Assembly: GCF_003344045.1 (NCBI RefSeq)
Contig: NZ_QFWX01000009.1
Coordinates: 20,305 to 84,304, forward strand
Direction of reading: 5' to 3'
Length of the DNA stretch: 64,000 nt
Source of the DNA: Marinobacter vulgaris
GTDB taxonomy: Bacteria; Pseudomonadota; Gammaproteobacteria; Pseudomonadales; Oleiphilaceae
A program made the position numbers and the translations under genes. Shown here in pieces: positions 46,320 to 57,013 of the stretch. The notes beneath the pieces are model-generated. The model was not told the origin of the DNA. It saw nothing but the letters and a program-made list of their open reading frames with translations, and did not search any database. Every line of letters begins with the position of its first letter. Positions within the stretch are counted from its first letter, which is position 1.

Positions 46320-47273
46320 TTACTGAGCCAGCGGGATAGTTTTCGCTTCGGTTTCCACATCTGCCACAACGGTCACGGTCTGACGGCCATGGAACTCAAG
46401 CGTTTCCTTTGATTCGTTGTCATCATTCTGACACGAGTAGGCGATGGTATATTCACCTGTAGGAAGGAAGGCGGCCTTAAAGCTATGGATTCCATCCAGA
46501 TCTTCGTCTTCAACCGGGACGGATAGTAAAGGCCCCTCTTCGGAGTCCAGATTGTCAGAATTCAGATCCGTCAGCTCTTCTGCAGGAATGTCTCCGCTGT
46601 AGACATACACTGAACCTTCGTAATAACAGGCGACCAGAGCGTCATTTTGATTGATGCTTACGTAGTCGACATCGCCAATGATTGAGCCAGCTTCAGTATT
46701 ATCGATCAGGCGATGGGCAGGTTTCAGGATGTATTTTGAATCTCCGGTGCCCCTTTCACCTGCATTGACGATGGATTTGCGAACGTCAAAGTCAATCGTG
46801 AAATCTGCAGAGCCTCCTGATGGAATTATGAAACCGCCCTGAAGCTTAAGGCCAGTCTGGAAGCCGGAAGGAACAAACAGATCAACCTCGGTATCGGGAG
46901 TTGCGTTATCCTCTTTGACGTATGGATTGTCGCCAAGGTGCAAACGTATCCACTCATATTCACCAGCGGGAAATTCCTGGCGCTCAAATAACTGGACAAC
47001 CTTTCCGCCTTGGAAATCGAGAAGGTTGATGTCAAGCGAAGTCTCGCCGTCTTCAGTTTCAACTTGAACTGTGACACTTTTCCCCTCAGCAGGTTTTACC
47101 TCAACAGATGTGATGTTGAGATTCACTTCAGTAAGGTCGGTAACCGGAGCATCTGTCAAGCCCAGCGACATGGTGCCAGTAGAATCACTGTCGCTGCTGC
47201 CACTACCACCACAGGCTGCTACAGCGGCCGCCAGTGCGGTGATGCCAAAACCCTTGATCAATGCGTTATTCAT
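46320..47273 (-). CDS. DUF4382 domain lipoprotein
   Basis: 317 residues. A signal peptide with lipobox AVAACG is followed by a Ser/Gly/Asp spacer and the DUF4382 beta domain (TMSLGLTDAPVTDLTEVNLN, SVEVKPAEGKSV, LLDFQGGKVVQL, FPAGEYEWIRLHL). The C-terminal ~110 residues form a second beta-rich segment (DALVACYYEGSVYVYSGD; GEYTIAYSCQNDDNE), with Cys in both parts. Surface or periplasmic; function unknown. TGGAGAT precedes the ATG. Divergent from the ECF sigma gene across 244 bp. Confidence 0.8.
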   Translation of the reverse strand: MNNALIKGFGITALAAAVAACGGSGSSDSDSTGTMSLGLTDAPVTDLTEVNLNITSVEVKPAEGKSVTVQVETEDGETSLDINLLDFQGGKVVQLFERQEFPAGEYEWIRLHLGDNPYVKEDNATPDTEVDLFVPSGFQTGLKLQGGFIIPSGGSADFTIDFDVRKSIVNAGERGTGDSKYILKPAHRLIDNTEAGSIIGDVDYVSINQNDALVACYYEGSVYVYSGDIPAEELTDLNSDNLDSEEGPLLSVPVEDEDLDGIHSFKAAFLPTGEYTIAYSCQNDDNESKETLEFHGRQTVTVVADVETEAKTIPLAQ

Positions 47274-47517
47274 GGTTTATCTCCAGTACTGCTGTTCGAT
47301 GAACTGGTTGTCCAACGTTGTTGGTATGATGGCGAGATTCCCTTACCCTGATGCGGAGTCCGATGCCTGCGGGTATAACGCCGGGTTTTGGTCAGAGGTT
47401 CCGGTTGCTTGTTACAGAGTGTATATGTGGGCATTGTGTGTCAGTGGGCGGGTTCAGCGCGTGCCGCTACTTTTTCTGGTTTAAGCCGGTTTTATCGAGT
47501 TTTCATGGATTAGCATT

Positions 47518-48108
47518 TTGGCATTGATTCCTTTCAGGCGGCCGGCAAAGCCGTCACGATTTGAAAAGCTGGTCCAGCCCCACCTGGAGGCTATGTACCG
47601 CTTTGCCTACCGATTGTCCGGACAGCAGCAGGATGCCGAGGACCTGGTTCAGGATGTGGTGGCCAAACTCTACCCCCGTCTTGAAGAACTGGAGGCGATT
47701 GAACAGCTGAGGCCCTGGCTCAATCGGGTGCTGTACCGACATTTCATCGATGAGGTACGACGCAAGGGCCGTCGCGCTGACCGGCCGGTAAGTGATGTGG
47801 CCGAGCCCGGGTACCAGGCCACGTTTCTTGATTCCTATGCCGCAGACATGCCCGAACTGACCGAACAGATCAGTGCCGGCCGCCTGAAGCCCATTATGGA
47901 CGCCGTTATCAGGGAACTGTCGCCGGATATGCGCACACTGATGCTGCTGCATGATGTGGATGGCTGGAGCCAGGAAGACATCGCAAGGGTGCTCGGGATA
48001 CCGGTTGGAACGGTGAAGTCGAGAGTTCATCGTTGCCGGGCATCGCTCAGGAAAAAACTGCTTGAGCGACCGGAACTTTTTCCGCAGGCCGGGCGTGTGG
48101 AACAATGA
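47518..48108 (+). CDS. ECF-type RNA polymerase sigma factor
   Basis: 196 residues (TTG start at 47518 or 47524; the first ATG is at codon 25, inside region 2). Region 2: LEAMYRFAYRLSGQQQDAEDLVQDVVAKLY and WLNRVLYRHFIDEVRRKGRR; region 4: RELSPDMRTLMLLHDVDGWSQ, then EDIARVLGIPVGTVKSRVHR. The following gene is a zinc-type anti-sigma factor 10 bp away, the standard pairing. Target genes are unknown but probably include the operon itself and nearby envelope genes. Confidence 0.87.
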   Translation: MALIPFRRPAKPSRFEKLVQPHLEAMYRFAYRLSGQQQDAEDLVQDVVAKLYPRLEELEAIEQLRPWLNRVLYRHFIDEVRRKGRRADRPVSDVAEPGYQATFLDSYAADMPELTEQISAGRLKPIMDAVIRELSPDMRTLMLLHDVDGWSQEDIARVLGIPVGTVKSRVHRCRASLRKKLLERPELFPQAGRVEQ

Positions 48109-48118
48109 GGTGATGGGC

Positions 48119-48823
48119 ATGTTGTGTAACGAATGTAAAAACAGTCTGGGTTCCTGGGTGAGGAGCGAGCTCTCTGCGGCGCAGGCCAGCCGTGTTGAGC
48201 GGCATCTTGCCGCGTGTAACGACTGCTCCATCGCCGCGCATAACGAAGAGGCAATATCAGACGCTGTGTGCCATAGCCAGTCCGTGCCAGGACCATCGCC
48301 CGGTTTTGAAGAGCGGGTTCTGGCAGCAGCCACCGAAAAAGCCGGGCGGGACCGGAGCGGTTTTTCCGGCCATGGCTGGAGCACGCCAGTAGCCGGTGGT
48401 GCTATTGCCGCTGCTCTGGTGATCGGTATTGCTCTGGGATTCGGATGGAAAACAGAAACCGGGCCTGAAACCGATCTGGCGCTTTCCGGATCGGATCAGG
48501 CGGGCGGTGGCGCGACTGCGGCCGTGGCGCTTCCGGTGCGCAATGTCCGGCTTGCCTTCAGTACCAGAGAGGCGCTTGAGGGGGTTACCCTGACCGTGGA
48601 GTTACCTCCCCATGTAGAGGTCTCACGCTATCCGGGCCATCAAAAGCTGAGTTGGAAAGTGGACCTGGATAAAGGTGAAAATGTGGTCAACCTTCCACTC
48701 AATATACTGTTCCCCGGTGAGGGCGAGTTGATCGCCCATCTCGACGACGGTCGCAGAACACAGACGTTCCGTACCAGCCTCGATGGGTCGGTGGCGAATG
48801 GAAAACCGGAGCCCTCTTCATGA
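48119..48823 (+). CDS. Zinc-binding anti-sigma factor, membrane anchored
   Basis: About 234 residues. The ATG at 48119 has TGAGGTG 6 nt upstream. The N-terminal zf-HC2/ZAS-like domain has CNECKNSLGSW and HLAACNDCS (HxxxCxxC). One membrane segment follows (AGGAIAAALVIGIALGFGW), then a periplasmic Ig-like beta domain (AFSTREALEGVTLTVELPPHV; NVVNLPLNILFPG). Expected to hold the upstream ECF sigma inactive until an envelope signal arrives. Overlaps the next gene by 4 bp (ATGA). Confidence 0.82.
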   Translation: MLCNECKNSLGSWVRSELSAAQASRVERHLAACNDCSIAAHNEEAISDAVCHSQSVPGPSPGFEERVLAAATEKAGRDRSGFSGHGWSTPVAGGAIAAALVIGIALGFGWKTETGPETDLALSGSDQAGGGATAAVALPVRNVRLAFSTREALEGVTLTVELPPHVEVSRYPGHQKLSWKVDLDKGENVVNLPLNILFPGEGELIAHLDDGRRTQTFRTSLDGSVANGKPEPSS

Positions 48824-49236
48824 AACCCTTAACCAGGCATGGCGTTGTTGTTTTTGGCTGCCTCGGGTTGCTGCTGGCGACGCCATCAGTGGCTCTTGCC
48901 GACGATGACCTGGGTGTCACCATGCGAATGGTGACCGACGATGACGACCTGACCGAATCCGTTGTTCGCGAAATAGAGCTCAATGACCCGGTCGCCCTGG
49001 AACGCCGTGGGGACGAGGCGGGCAGGGCTGCCGCTTCGCCGGGTGCGGCGCGAGCCGCGGATAATGCCCCTGAAGCACGAGACCGGGGACGCGAGGCGGC
49101 CCGCTCCGCGGCGGAGCGGGCACGGGAAGTCCGCGAGCGCAACGAGCAGCGCAGTCGCCCGGAACGGCCGCAACGGCCAGATACCTCAGAACGCCCCGCG
49201 AGGCCGGATAGCCCTGGACGCCCTGAGCGCCCGTAA
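48820..49236 (+). CDS. Exported Arg/Pro-rich low-complexity protein
   Basis: 138 residues; not a recognised family. A signal peptide (VVVFGCLGLLLATPSVALA) precedes an acidic stretch (DDDLGVTMRMVTDDDDL), then an Ala/Arg/Glu-rich helix (ARDRGREAARSAAERARE) and a Pro/Arg-rich tail with repeated RPERP, RPDT and RPDS units. Likely intrinsically disordered and periplasmic or surface exposed. The start overlaps the anti-sigma stop by 4 bp, so it belongs to the ECF operon and is a candidate co-regulator or regulated effector. Confidence 0.65.
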   Translation: MKPLTRHGVVVFGCLGLLLATPSVALADDDLGVTMRMVTDDDDLTESVVREIELNDPVALERRGDEAGRAAASPGAARAADNAPEARDRGREAARSAAERAREVRERNEQRSRPERPQRPDTSERPARPDSPGRPERP

Positions 49237-49385
49237 CGACCCCGACTGGCACCGTTATCCTCACCGTAACCTTCCTCTTCTGGGACGGATTCGTTCGCCC
49301 CTTGCTATACTCCCGGTTTTATCGCCCTGTGCCCGATTGTTTTTCAAAGCGGGCAGGGAATCCCAAGGTATCTGCGGAGTAACGC

Positions 49386-50696
49386 TTGCGGCTCTCAAGT
49401 TTCGCCACAATTTTCGTTGCCCTGATGGTGCTGGCGCCCGCGTTAATGGCGGAAGAGCCAGGGGGAAGTGCTGATTTTGAGTCCGGCGTGGCGGCATTCG
49501 AAGAGGGCGACCTGTCGGCTGCCCGTGCGCATTTCGAGCGGGCCAGAGACGCTGGCCTGAATACTTCGTCCCTGGTCTATAATCTTGGTGTGGTCTACTT
49601 CCAGTTGGGCCAGCATGATCTGGCCGAAGCTGTTTTCCTGGAATTGCTGGACACGCGCCACGCGCCCCTGGCCCGTTATAACCTCGGGCTTGTCATGCAG
49701 GGGAAGGGACAGAGGGATGCTGCCCGCCGATGGTTCCAACAGGCCGCTGGCCCGGCTTCACCGGACACGTTGCGCCGGTTGGCTCTGCGACAGCTTGACG
49801 GGATGGCCCCCGAGCGGTCTGTCACTACCGATGGCAGCGGGTACCTCCTGGTTGCCGGAGGCTATGATGACAATATCGCCGGAGCACCGGATGATGCCTC
49901 CAGTAATCAATCGGGAGTGTTTGCGGACCTGCTGGCGGTGGGGAATGCTCGTTTCGGTGACGGAAGTTTTCGCCTGCAGGGTGTCGCCTACACCCGCGCA
50001 TATCCCGGTAATACCGAATTCGACACCAGCTACCTCAGTACCGGAGCCTCCTGGCTGGAAGGTTTCGGAGCGGGCGAGTTGACGTCAACACTGAGTCTTG
50101 CGAGCTCCTGGTTCGGCGGAGACGTTCTGGAGCGGGAGGTTCGCCTTGAGGTCGTTTTCCACCCTGACGAATGTGTTTTCACGTCCATCGTGGCCGGGAT
50201 TGACTGCAGTGCCAGCGGATCGGTTTCCACTATTCAGGGCGGACGTGATTTCAGTGCCTACGATGGGGAAATGCTGCAGTTGGATTTCAGCGCCTGGAAA
50301 GGCTGGGGAAGCTGGCTGTTCAGGGGCGGGTATCAGCTCGAAGTCAACGATCGGGAGGACCTGGCATCCCGGCAGCAATTTTTCAGTGTCTCACCAGTAC
50401 GCAAGCTGGTATCGGCTGAAGCCCGTTACTATGTGTCCAGCAGGCTATCGATGGGAGCCCGCGGTGATATCCGCCATTCCCGTTACAGGGATGATCATCA
50501 GTTGATATCAGGCACGGGGGTTGTCAACCAGCGGCGCACGGACAATCGTTTGCGGGGAGTGCTGCTGGCGGAGTACCGGCTTAGTGGCCAATGGCTGGTG
50601 CTGGCAGAGTTCACTACGCTGGATAACCGCAGTACCATTGATCGATACGATTACAGCCGCAGTGAGGGGATGATCGGCGTTGAGCTGAGCTTCTGA
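49386..50696 (+). CDS. Exported TPR protein with C-terminal beta-barrel
   Basis: 436 residues from TTG at 49386 (GGAG 6 nt upstream). The signal peptide (ATIFVALMVLAPALMA) is followed by TPR repeats at about 28-125 (AAFEEGDLSAARAHFERARD, LVYNLGVVYFQLGQHDLAE). About 290 residues of amphipathic beta strands follow and the protein ends in Phe (MIGVELSF), the outer-membrane barrel signature; two Cys lie in one loop (ECVFTSIVAGIDCS). Similar in layout to surface-assembly (DUF560/Slam-like or cellulose-export) barrels, but homology was not established. Probably part of the ECF-controlled operon 150 bp upstream. Confidence 0.7.
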   Translation: MRLSSFATIFVALMVLAPALMAEEPGGSADFESGVAAFEEGDLSAARAHFERARDAGLNTSSLVYNLGVVYFQLGQHDLAEAVFLELLDTRHAPLARYNLGLVMQGKGQRDAARRWFQQAAGPASPDTLRRLALRQLDGMAPERSVTTDGSGYLLVAGGYDDNIAGAPDDASSNQSGVFADLLAVGNARFGDGSFRLQGVAYTRAYPGNTEFDTSYLSTGASWLEGFGAGELTSTLSLASSWFGGDVLEREVRLEVVFHPDECVFTSIVAGIDCSASGSVSTIQGGRDFSAYDGEMLQLDFSAWKGWGSWLFRGGYQLEVNDREDLASRQQFFSVSPVRKLVSAEARYYVSSRLSMGARGDIRHSRYRDDHQLISGTGVVNQRRTDNRLRGVLLAEYRLSGQWLVLAEFTTLDNRSTIDRYDYSRSEGMIGVELSF

Positions 50697-50731
50697 AGTC
50701 GGGGGCGGGAACGGATGCCCGCCCCCGACTT
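50696..50731. terminator. Bidirectional terminator between TPR-barrel gene and lipase
   Basis: A 12-bp GC-rich stem (GTCGGGGGCGGG at 50698-50709 with its complement at 50718-50729) and flanking AA/TT. Placed between convergent genes; the T tails are short. Confidence 0.65.
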
Positions 50732-50755
50732 CCGGGCCACACTACTGGCCCGGAC

Positions 50756-52017
<1,262 letters not shown>

Positions 52018-53298
52018 TCAGAGTCTTGCCATAACCCGGCGTGCCGCCTCTGTTGTCTGATGAATGTCATCGTCCGTCAGAGCAATGCTGGTGAACCCGG
52101 CCTCAAAGGCAGATGGCGCAAGGTAGATACCTTCCTTGAGCATGCCCTGGAAGAATTTCTTGAACCTCTCGACGTCACAGGCCATGACCTGGTCAAAGCG
52201 GGTAATCCGGGGTGCGTCGGTAAAGAAGAAACCAAACATGGCACCGGCGCTTTGTACGGCCAGGGGAATGCCGGTGCTGTCCGCGGCCTCTTTAAGCCCG
52301 TCACGAACGGCGTTGGTTTTCTGCGTCAGTCGGTCGTGGAAGCCGGGCTCGGAAATGGCATTCAGTGTGGCCAGCCCGGCGCACATGGCCAGCGGGTTAC
52401 CGCTGAGTGTGCCGGCCTGGTAAACCGGTCCCAGAGGCGAAATGTGTTCCATGATTTCCCGCTTGCCGCCAAACGCACCAACCGGCAGGCCGCCGCCAAT
52501 AACCTTGCCCAGCGCGGTCAGGTCCGGGGTTACGCCGTAGAGGCCCTGGGCACCGCCGAGGGCGACCCGGAAGCCGGTCATGACCTCGTCGAAAATCAGC
52601 ACGGTGCCATGTTCGTCACACACTTCCCGCAGGCCTTCCAGGAAGCCCGGCACTGGCGGGATGCAGTTCATGTTGCCGGCCACCGGCTCAACGATGATGG
52701 CGGCAATGTCATCGCCCATCCTGGCGAAGGTTTCCCGGACACTGTCGATATCGTTGAAGGTCAGGGTCAGCGTGTGTTCGGCAAGGCTGGCGGGAATGCC
52801 CGGGGAGTTGGGCACACCCAGGGTGAGGGCGCCGGAGCCGGCTTTTACCAGCAGTGAGTCCACGTGGCCGTGATAGCAGCCTTCAAATTTCACGATCTTG
52901 TCCCGGCCGGTATAGCCCCGTGCCAGGCGTACCGCGCTCATGGTGGCCTCGGTACCGGAGTTCACCATTCGCACCAGGTCGATGGAGGGCACCAGTTCAC
53001 AGACCTTCTTCGCCATTTCGGTCTCGAGGGCGGTTGGAGCCCCGTAACCGATGCCCTGGTCCACCTGGGCGTGCAGGGCATCCTTGATGGTCTGGTTGCC
53101 GTGGCCAAGGATCATGGGCCCCCAGGAGCCGATGTAGTCGATGTAGCGCTGGTCGTCCTCGTCGTACAGGTAGGCACCTTCGGCATGCTTGAAAAACAGA
53201 GGTGTACCGCCGACTCCCTTGAAGGCTCTGACCGGGGAGTTGACGCCTCCGGGAATGTATTTCTGAGCCTCGGCGAATAGGGTTTCGGACTGGGTCAT
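52018..53298 (-). CDS. hemL: Glutamate-1-semialdehyde 2,1-aminomutase
   Basis: PLP enzyme forming 5-aminolevulinate in the C5 tetrapyrrole pathway. 426 residues: [31 protein letters not shown], the PLP-binding [34 protein letters not shown] and the Schiff-base Lys in [19 protein letters not shown] precedes the ATG. First in a minus-strand run oriented with, but downstream of, hemJ, thiD and thiE. Confidence 0.97.
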   Translation of the reverse strand: MTQSETLFAEAQKYIPGGVNSPVRAFKGVGGTPLFFKHAEGAYLYDEDDQRYIDYIGSWGPMILGHGNQTIKDALHAQVDQGIGYGAPTALETEMAKKVCELVPSIDLVRMVNSGTEATMSAVRLARGYTGRDKIVKFEGCYHGHVDSLLVKAGSGALTLGVPNSPGIPASLAEHTLTLTFNDIDSVRETFARMGDDIAAIIVEPVAGNMNCIPPVPGFLEGLREVCDEHGTVLIFDEVMTGFRVALGGAQGLYGVTPDLTALGKVIGGGLPVGAFGGKREIMEHISPLGPVYQAGTLSGNPLAMCAGLATLNAISEPGFHDRLTQKTNAVRDGLKEAADSTGIPLAVQSAGAMFGFFFTDAPRITRFDQVMACDVERFKKFFQGMLKEGIYLAPSAFEAGFTSIALTDDDIHQTTEAARRVMARL

Positions 53299-53301
53299 GG
53301 T

Positions 53302-54015
53302 TCAGGACTCCTGATGAACGGAAGATGAAAAAAGTGGGTGATGGGCCGCAAACAGCCGGGTAAATTGGCGTGCACGTGTCTCAATGGCAGCCGGGTCGCC
53401 GTCGAAAAGTCCACCGACGACAGCCAGCAGGTCCGCACCGGCGCGGATCAGCAATTCGCCGTTGTCCGTGGTGATGCCGCCGATGGCGGTAACGGGCTTG
53501 CCAAAATGTCGTGCCCGCGCCAGCACCGAGGTGTCCGCGGCGGGGGCATTCGGTTTTGTGTTCGAACTGAAGAACCGGCCGAACGCCAGGTAATCGGCGC
53601 CGTCGCGATCCGCACTGGAGGCCAGGGCCAGATCTGCGTGGCACGTTGCCCCTATGATCGCATGTTCGCCGAGCTGTTGTCTGGCCTCGGTAAGGGAACT
53701 GTCGGATTGCCCCAGGTGCACGCCGGCTGCGCCGCAACGTCGGGCAAGTTCCGCGTCGTCGTTGATGATCAAAGGTACCCCGGCACTGTTACACAGGGCC
53801 GCAAGATCCCGGGCCTGTCTGAGACGTTCCGGTTGTGGCGCCTTCTTATCCCGATACTGGACCAGCACGGCGCCACCACGAAGGGCGGCCTCCACCGCCG
53901 CCATAAGTTTGCCGGCCGGTAACAGCTGGCTGTCGGTAATGGCATAAAGGCCTGGTCGCAGTCCCTTGGCGGTGGTGCCGGCATTGAAAGTGCCCGGTGA
54001 GCCTAGGTCTCCCAT
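53302..54015 (-). CDS. thiE: Thiamine phosphate synthase
   Basis: Joins HMP-pyrophosphate and thiazole phosphate. The ATG at 54015 ([10 protein letters not shown]) is chosen, giving about 237 residues; the open frame continues 50 codons further upstream, but only out of frame over thiD. Motifs: [78 protein letters not shown]. The start overlaps the thiD stop by 13 bp, indicating translational coupling. No TPP riboswitch was recognised. Confidence 0.93.
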   Translation of the reverse strand: MGDLGSPGTFNAGTTAKGLRPGLYAITDSQLLPAGKLMAAVEAALRGGAVLVQYRDKKAPQPERLRQARDLAALCNSAGVPLIINDDAELARRCGAAGVHLGQSDSSLTEARQQLGEHAIIGATCHADLALASSADRDGADYLAFGRFFSSNTKPNAPAADTSVLARARHFGKPVTAIGGITTDNGELLIRAGADLLAVVGGLFDGDPAAIETRARQFTRLFAAHHPLFSSSVHQES

Positions 54016-54797
54016 GGAATACCCCGGTCCGGGACTGGTTGCCCGTTGCCGACTTTCAGGGCATGCCGGATAGCGCGCAACACGTAATTCTGGGCCTGGG
54101 CAATGGACGCGCGGGCCGAGAGGCCGGACGCCCTGCCGGCAGCAATGGACGCAGCCAGAGTACATCCGGTGCCGTGGTATTCACCGCCAATTCGCTCGAT
54201 GTAGAAGTACAAGGGCTCCTGATCGTGAGAATAAAGCGTGTTGATGATTTCCTCGCCTTCGCCGTGCCCTCCGGTTGCCAGCACGGACTGACAGCCGGCT
54301 TCCAGCAGGTTGTGGGCTGCGCGGGTCTCGTCTTCATCGCCGCCAAGCAGGGTCAGTTCAATACCATTGGGAGTAATGATTTCCGCGTGCCGGAACAGGC
54401 GCTCTTTCATGCGGGCAATCAGGGCCTCATCAGCCAGATCGCCGCCACCGGCTGCCTTGATGACCGGATCGGCAATCAACGGAATGTCCGGATGAGCGGC
54501 CAGGAACTCTACCAGCACATCCACCACAGCCGCGTTACCCAGGGCGCCGGTCTTTATGGCATGAATGGGGGAGTCGGCGGCAAGGCATTCGAGCTGCTGG
54601 CGAATGATCTCCGGGTCCGTGGCAGTGGCGTTATAGACGTTCCGGGTGTCCTGCACCGTCAGACACGAGAGTACCGGCATGGGGTGACAGCCGAGCGCAG
54701 TAACGGCCTGGATGTCGGCCTGGATGCCGGCTCCTCCCGAAGGGTCAAGGCCGGAAATAATGAGAACGTGAGGACGGCTATGCAGTTTGATGGTCAG
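54003..54797 (-). CDS. thiD: Hydroxymethylpyrimidine/phosphomethylpyrimidine kinase
   Basis: Phosphorylates HMP and HMP-P for thiamine synthesis. Family similarity begins with [22 protein letters not shown], directly after the hemJ stop. No ATG, GTG or TTG lies between that stop and the conserved glycine-rich start. The frame reaches a GTG at 54989, but that adds 64 residues overlapping hemJ. A CTG at 54797 or 54785 (GAGGAG at 54804-54799 nearby) is therefore proposed. Other motifs: [60 protein letters not shown]. Ends by overlapping thiE. Confidence 0.85.
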   Translation of the reverse strand: MTIKLHSRPHVLIISGLDPSGGAGIQADIQAVTALGCHPMPVLSCLTVQDTRNVYNATATDPEIIRQQLECLAADSPIHAIKTGALGNAAVVDVLVEFLAAHPDIPLIADPVIKAAGGGDLADEALIARMKERLFRHAEIITPNGIELTLLGGDEDETRAAHNLLEAGCQSVLATGGHGEGEEIINTLYSHDQEPLYFYIERIGGEYHGTGCTLAASIAAGRASGLSARASIAQAQNYVLRAIRHALKVGNGQPVPDRGIPWET

Positions 54798-54802
54798 GCT
54801 CC

Positions 54803-55225
54803 TCAGAATGGTTTGACGGAAGCAAGAATGACAACGGCAACCAGTACCAGAACAGGCACTTCGTTGAACCAGCGGTAGAATACGTGGCTGCGGGTGTTGC
54901 GGTCGTCGCGGAACACCTTGACCAGGTGGCCGCAGTAAAAGTGGTAGACGATCAGCAGCGCGACCAACAGAAGTTTGGCGTGCAGCCACCCCTGGCTCAT
55001 ATAACCCTGGACATTGTAACCGATGAGCCAGACTCCAAAAAATACGGTAGCCACCATCGATGGCGTGGTAATGCCCCGGTAGAGCTTGCGCTCCATGATC
55101 TTGAAGCGTTCCCGGCCGGGTTCGTCGTCACAGGCTGCGTGATAGACGAACAGCCGGGGCAGATAGAATATGCCAGCGAACCAGCACACCATTGAAATAA
55201 TATGCAGGGCTTTTACCCAAAGCAT
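54803..55225 (-). CDS. hemJ: Protoporphyrinogen oxidase HemJ
   Basis: Oxygen-independent-type inner-membrane protoporphyrinogen IX oxidase. 140 residues with four membrane helices; conserved His/Tyr/Arg positions are in VKALHIISMVCWFAGIFYLP, RLFVYHA, LYRGITTPSM, GWLHAKLLLV and RWFNEVP. Its presence near hemL supports a haem context although hemL is separated by thiE/thiD. Starts 3 bp after the ClC stop (55229). Confidence 0.93.
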   Translation of the reverse strand: MLWVKALHIISMVCWFAGIFYLPRLFVYHAACDDEPGRERFKIMERKLYRGITTPSMVATVFFGVWLIGYNVQGYMSQGWLHAKLLLVALLIVYHFYCGHLVKVFRDDRNTRSHVFYRWFNEVPVLVLVAVVILASVKPF

Positions 55226-55228
55226 CGG

Positions 55229-57013
55229 CTAACTCCGTCGGTATTGGTAGTAACTTTCGATATCGGATTTCAGTATCACCCCGTACACGCGCTGAATCAT
55301 CGGAGCGACGTGACGTTGGACATACAGGGCTTCTACGCTGGTATGTTCAAACTCGTTCAATGCCTCTTCCAGTGTCGCCTGATACTGCACCGGGGCAATA
55401 TCCCGGCGATTGGCAGGAATGTCCATAAGGTCGATCTGTTTCGGAGCCTCTTCTTCGTCTTCCTGCTCGCCGTCCGCTGAGGGTTTGGTGTCCTCCAGAT
55501 AGCGAGCCAGATCCACCGCGGGTAACAGGCCGGTGGGTCCATTACTGCCTTCCACTACCAGCCACTTGGGCTCGGATTTCAGGATCTTTCCAGCCTCCTC
55601 CCTGGACAAAAAACGCTCTGTGCGAAGAATGTTCCGGTCCATGATGGCACCCACGGAAACCCGCCTCAACGCCTGTATAACCGGAGAGTTCTGGTAACTC
55701 AGGCCCTGGCTCTTGAGGATGGTGAGAAACAGGGATTTCTTGCCAAATGCCTCGCTGGTCACCAGGCTTGCGGTGGTGATGACCAGCATGCCGGGCAGTA
55801 TGATGTTCGGGTTCCTGGTGAGTTCCATCAATGCCATGAGTGCTGCAAGCGGCGCCTGCAATACCGCTCCCATCATCGCCCCCATACCGAGCATGGCGTA
55901 GAAACCCACCGAGGACGCAGTGTCCGGAAATATCTGCGCACCAATCAGGCCCATGGCCCCGCCCAGCGTCGCCCCCATAAACAGCGTGGGGCCAATGACG
56001 CCGCTGGGCATGCCAAGGCCCAGGGTGACCGAGGTGATCACCAGTTTGGCGACGCCGGCACCGAGCAGAAGCCAGAACGGCAGCTCATTGTCGAGGGTGA
56101 ACTGGACCGTATCGTAGCCAATGCCCATGACTTCCGGCACCACGATTGCAAACGGCACCATGAGAAGCCCTGCGATCGTCAGCCGCAACAGTACCGGTCG
56201 GTGATGATGCCGACCAGTGGTATCCACCAGTTGTATGAACGCCGCCGCGGCAACGCCGATGATAATGGCGATGGCTATAATCCAGGGGATTTCCAGCAGG
56301 GAATTCATGGTCAGCGGCGGCACGGTGAATGCGACCTCGGAACCATACATGGCCTGGCTCACCACGGCCGCTGTTACCGAGGCCAGAATGATCGGGGTAA
56401 ACCCGGCAATGGTGTATTCCATCATCACCACTTCCATGGCGAAGATAACACCGGAAATGGGGGTGTTGAAGGAAGCAGAAATGGCGGCAGCGCAGCCGCA
56501 GGCAACCAGGGTGCGGATGCTGTTGTTGGGCAGTCGCATCCACTGCCCCATGAGGCTGGAAACGGCCGCGCCGAGGTGGACCGCAGGGCCTTCCCGGCCC
56601 GCCGACTGACCGGTGACAACGGTACTGACACCCGTCACGAACTGTACGAGAGCACTGCGCATGGATATATAGCCCTGATGGTAGTTCAGGCGTTCCATGA
56701 CGTGCACGATTCCCACCTTACGGTCGTGGGTAGCAAGGTTGTGCATCAGCAGTCCGAGCCCGATGGCGCCGGCAAGGGGGAGGATTGCCCGGGTCAGGAT
56801 GTGCAGCTCTTCAAAGGATTCAGAGCCGTCGCCGGGGAGGAAGTACTCCAATGGCCATTCAATGGCCAGCCGGAAGATCAGGATCACACCACCGGTAAAC
56901 AAACCGGATAGCAGGCCCAGGACTGCCAATTGTGGCAGGGCATCCACACCGGACAGCCGCCGGCGGAAAACAGGGATCAGGTGCTGGGTGCTCTTGTGCC
57001 AGAATTTACGCAT
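55229..57013 (-). CDS. ClC-type chloride channel/transporter with CBS domains
   Basis: 594 residues. The ClC transmembrane core carries SAGREGPAVHLGAAVSSL, the anion-site segment LGMPSGVIGPTLFMGATLGG and AAAISASFNTPISGVIFAMEV. After about residue 450 come two cytosolic CBS-like segments (VGAIMDRNILRTERFLSREE; LVVEGSNGPTGLLPAVDLARY) with an acidic linker (DGEQEDEEEAPKQ). The gating-glutamate position is occupied (GREGP), consistent with an H+/Cl- antiporter; fluoride-type ClC is not indicated. No Shine-Dalgarno is obvious. Confidence 0.9.
   Translation of the reverse strand: MRKFWHKSTQHLIPVFRRRLSGVDALPQLAVLGLLSGLFTGGVILIFRLAIEWPLEYFLPGDGSESFEELHILTRAILPLAGAIGLGLLMHNLATHDRKVGIVHVMERLNYHQGYISMRSALVQFVTGVSTVVTGQSAGREGPAVHLGAAVSSLMGQWMRLPNNSIRTLVACGCAAAISASFNTPISGVIFAMEVVMMEYTIAGFTPIILASVTAAVVSQAMYGSEVAFTVPPLTMNSLLEIPWIIAIAIIIGVAAAAFIQLVDTTGRHHHRPVLLRLTIAGLLMVPFAIVVPEVMGIGYDTVQFTLDNELPFWLLLGAGVAKLVITSVTLGLGMPSGVIGPTLFMGATLGGAMGLIGAQIFPDTASSVGFYAMLGMGAMMGAVLQAPLAALMALMELTRNPNIILPGMLVITTASLVTSEAFGKKSLFLTILKSQGLSYQNSPVIQALRRVSVGAIMDRNILRTERFLSREEAGKILKSEPKWLVVEGSNGPTGLLPAVDLARYLEDTKPSADGEQEDEEEAPKQIDLMDIPANRRDIAPVQYQATLEEALNEFEHTSVEALYVQRHVAPMIQRVYGVILKSDIESYYQYRRS

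Noticed and set aside
53166..54165. Longer thiE starting upstream at 54165
   Set aside because: The extra 50 residues overlap thiD in another frame and show no ThiE similarity; the ATG at 54015 fits the family length.
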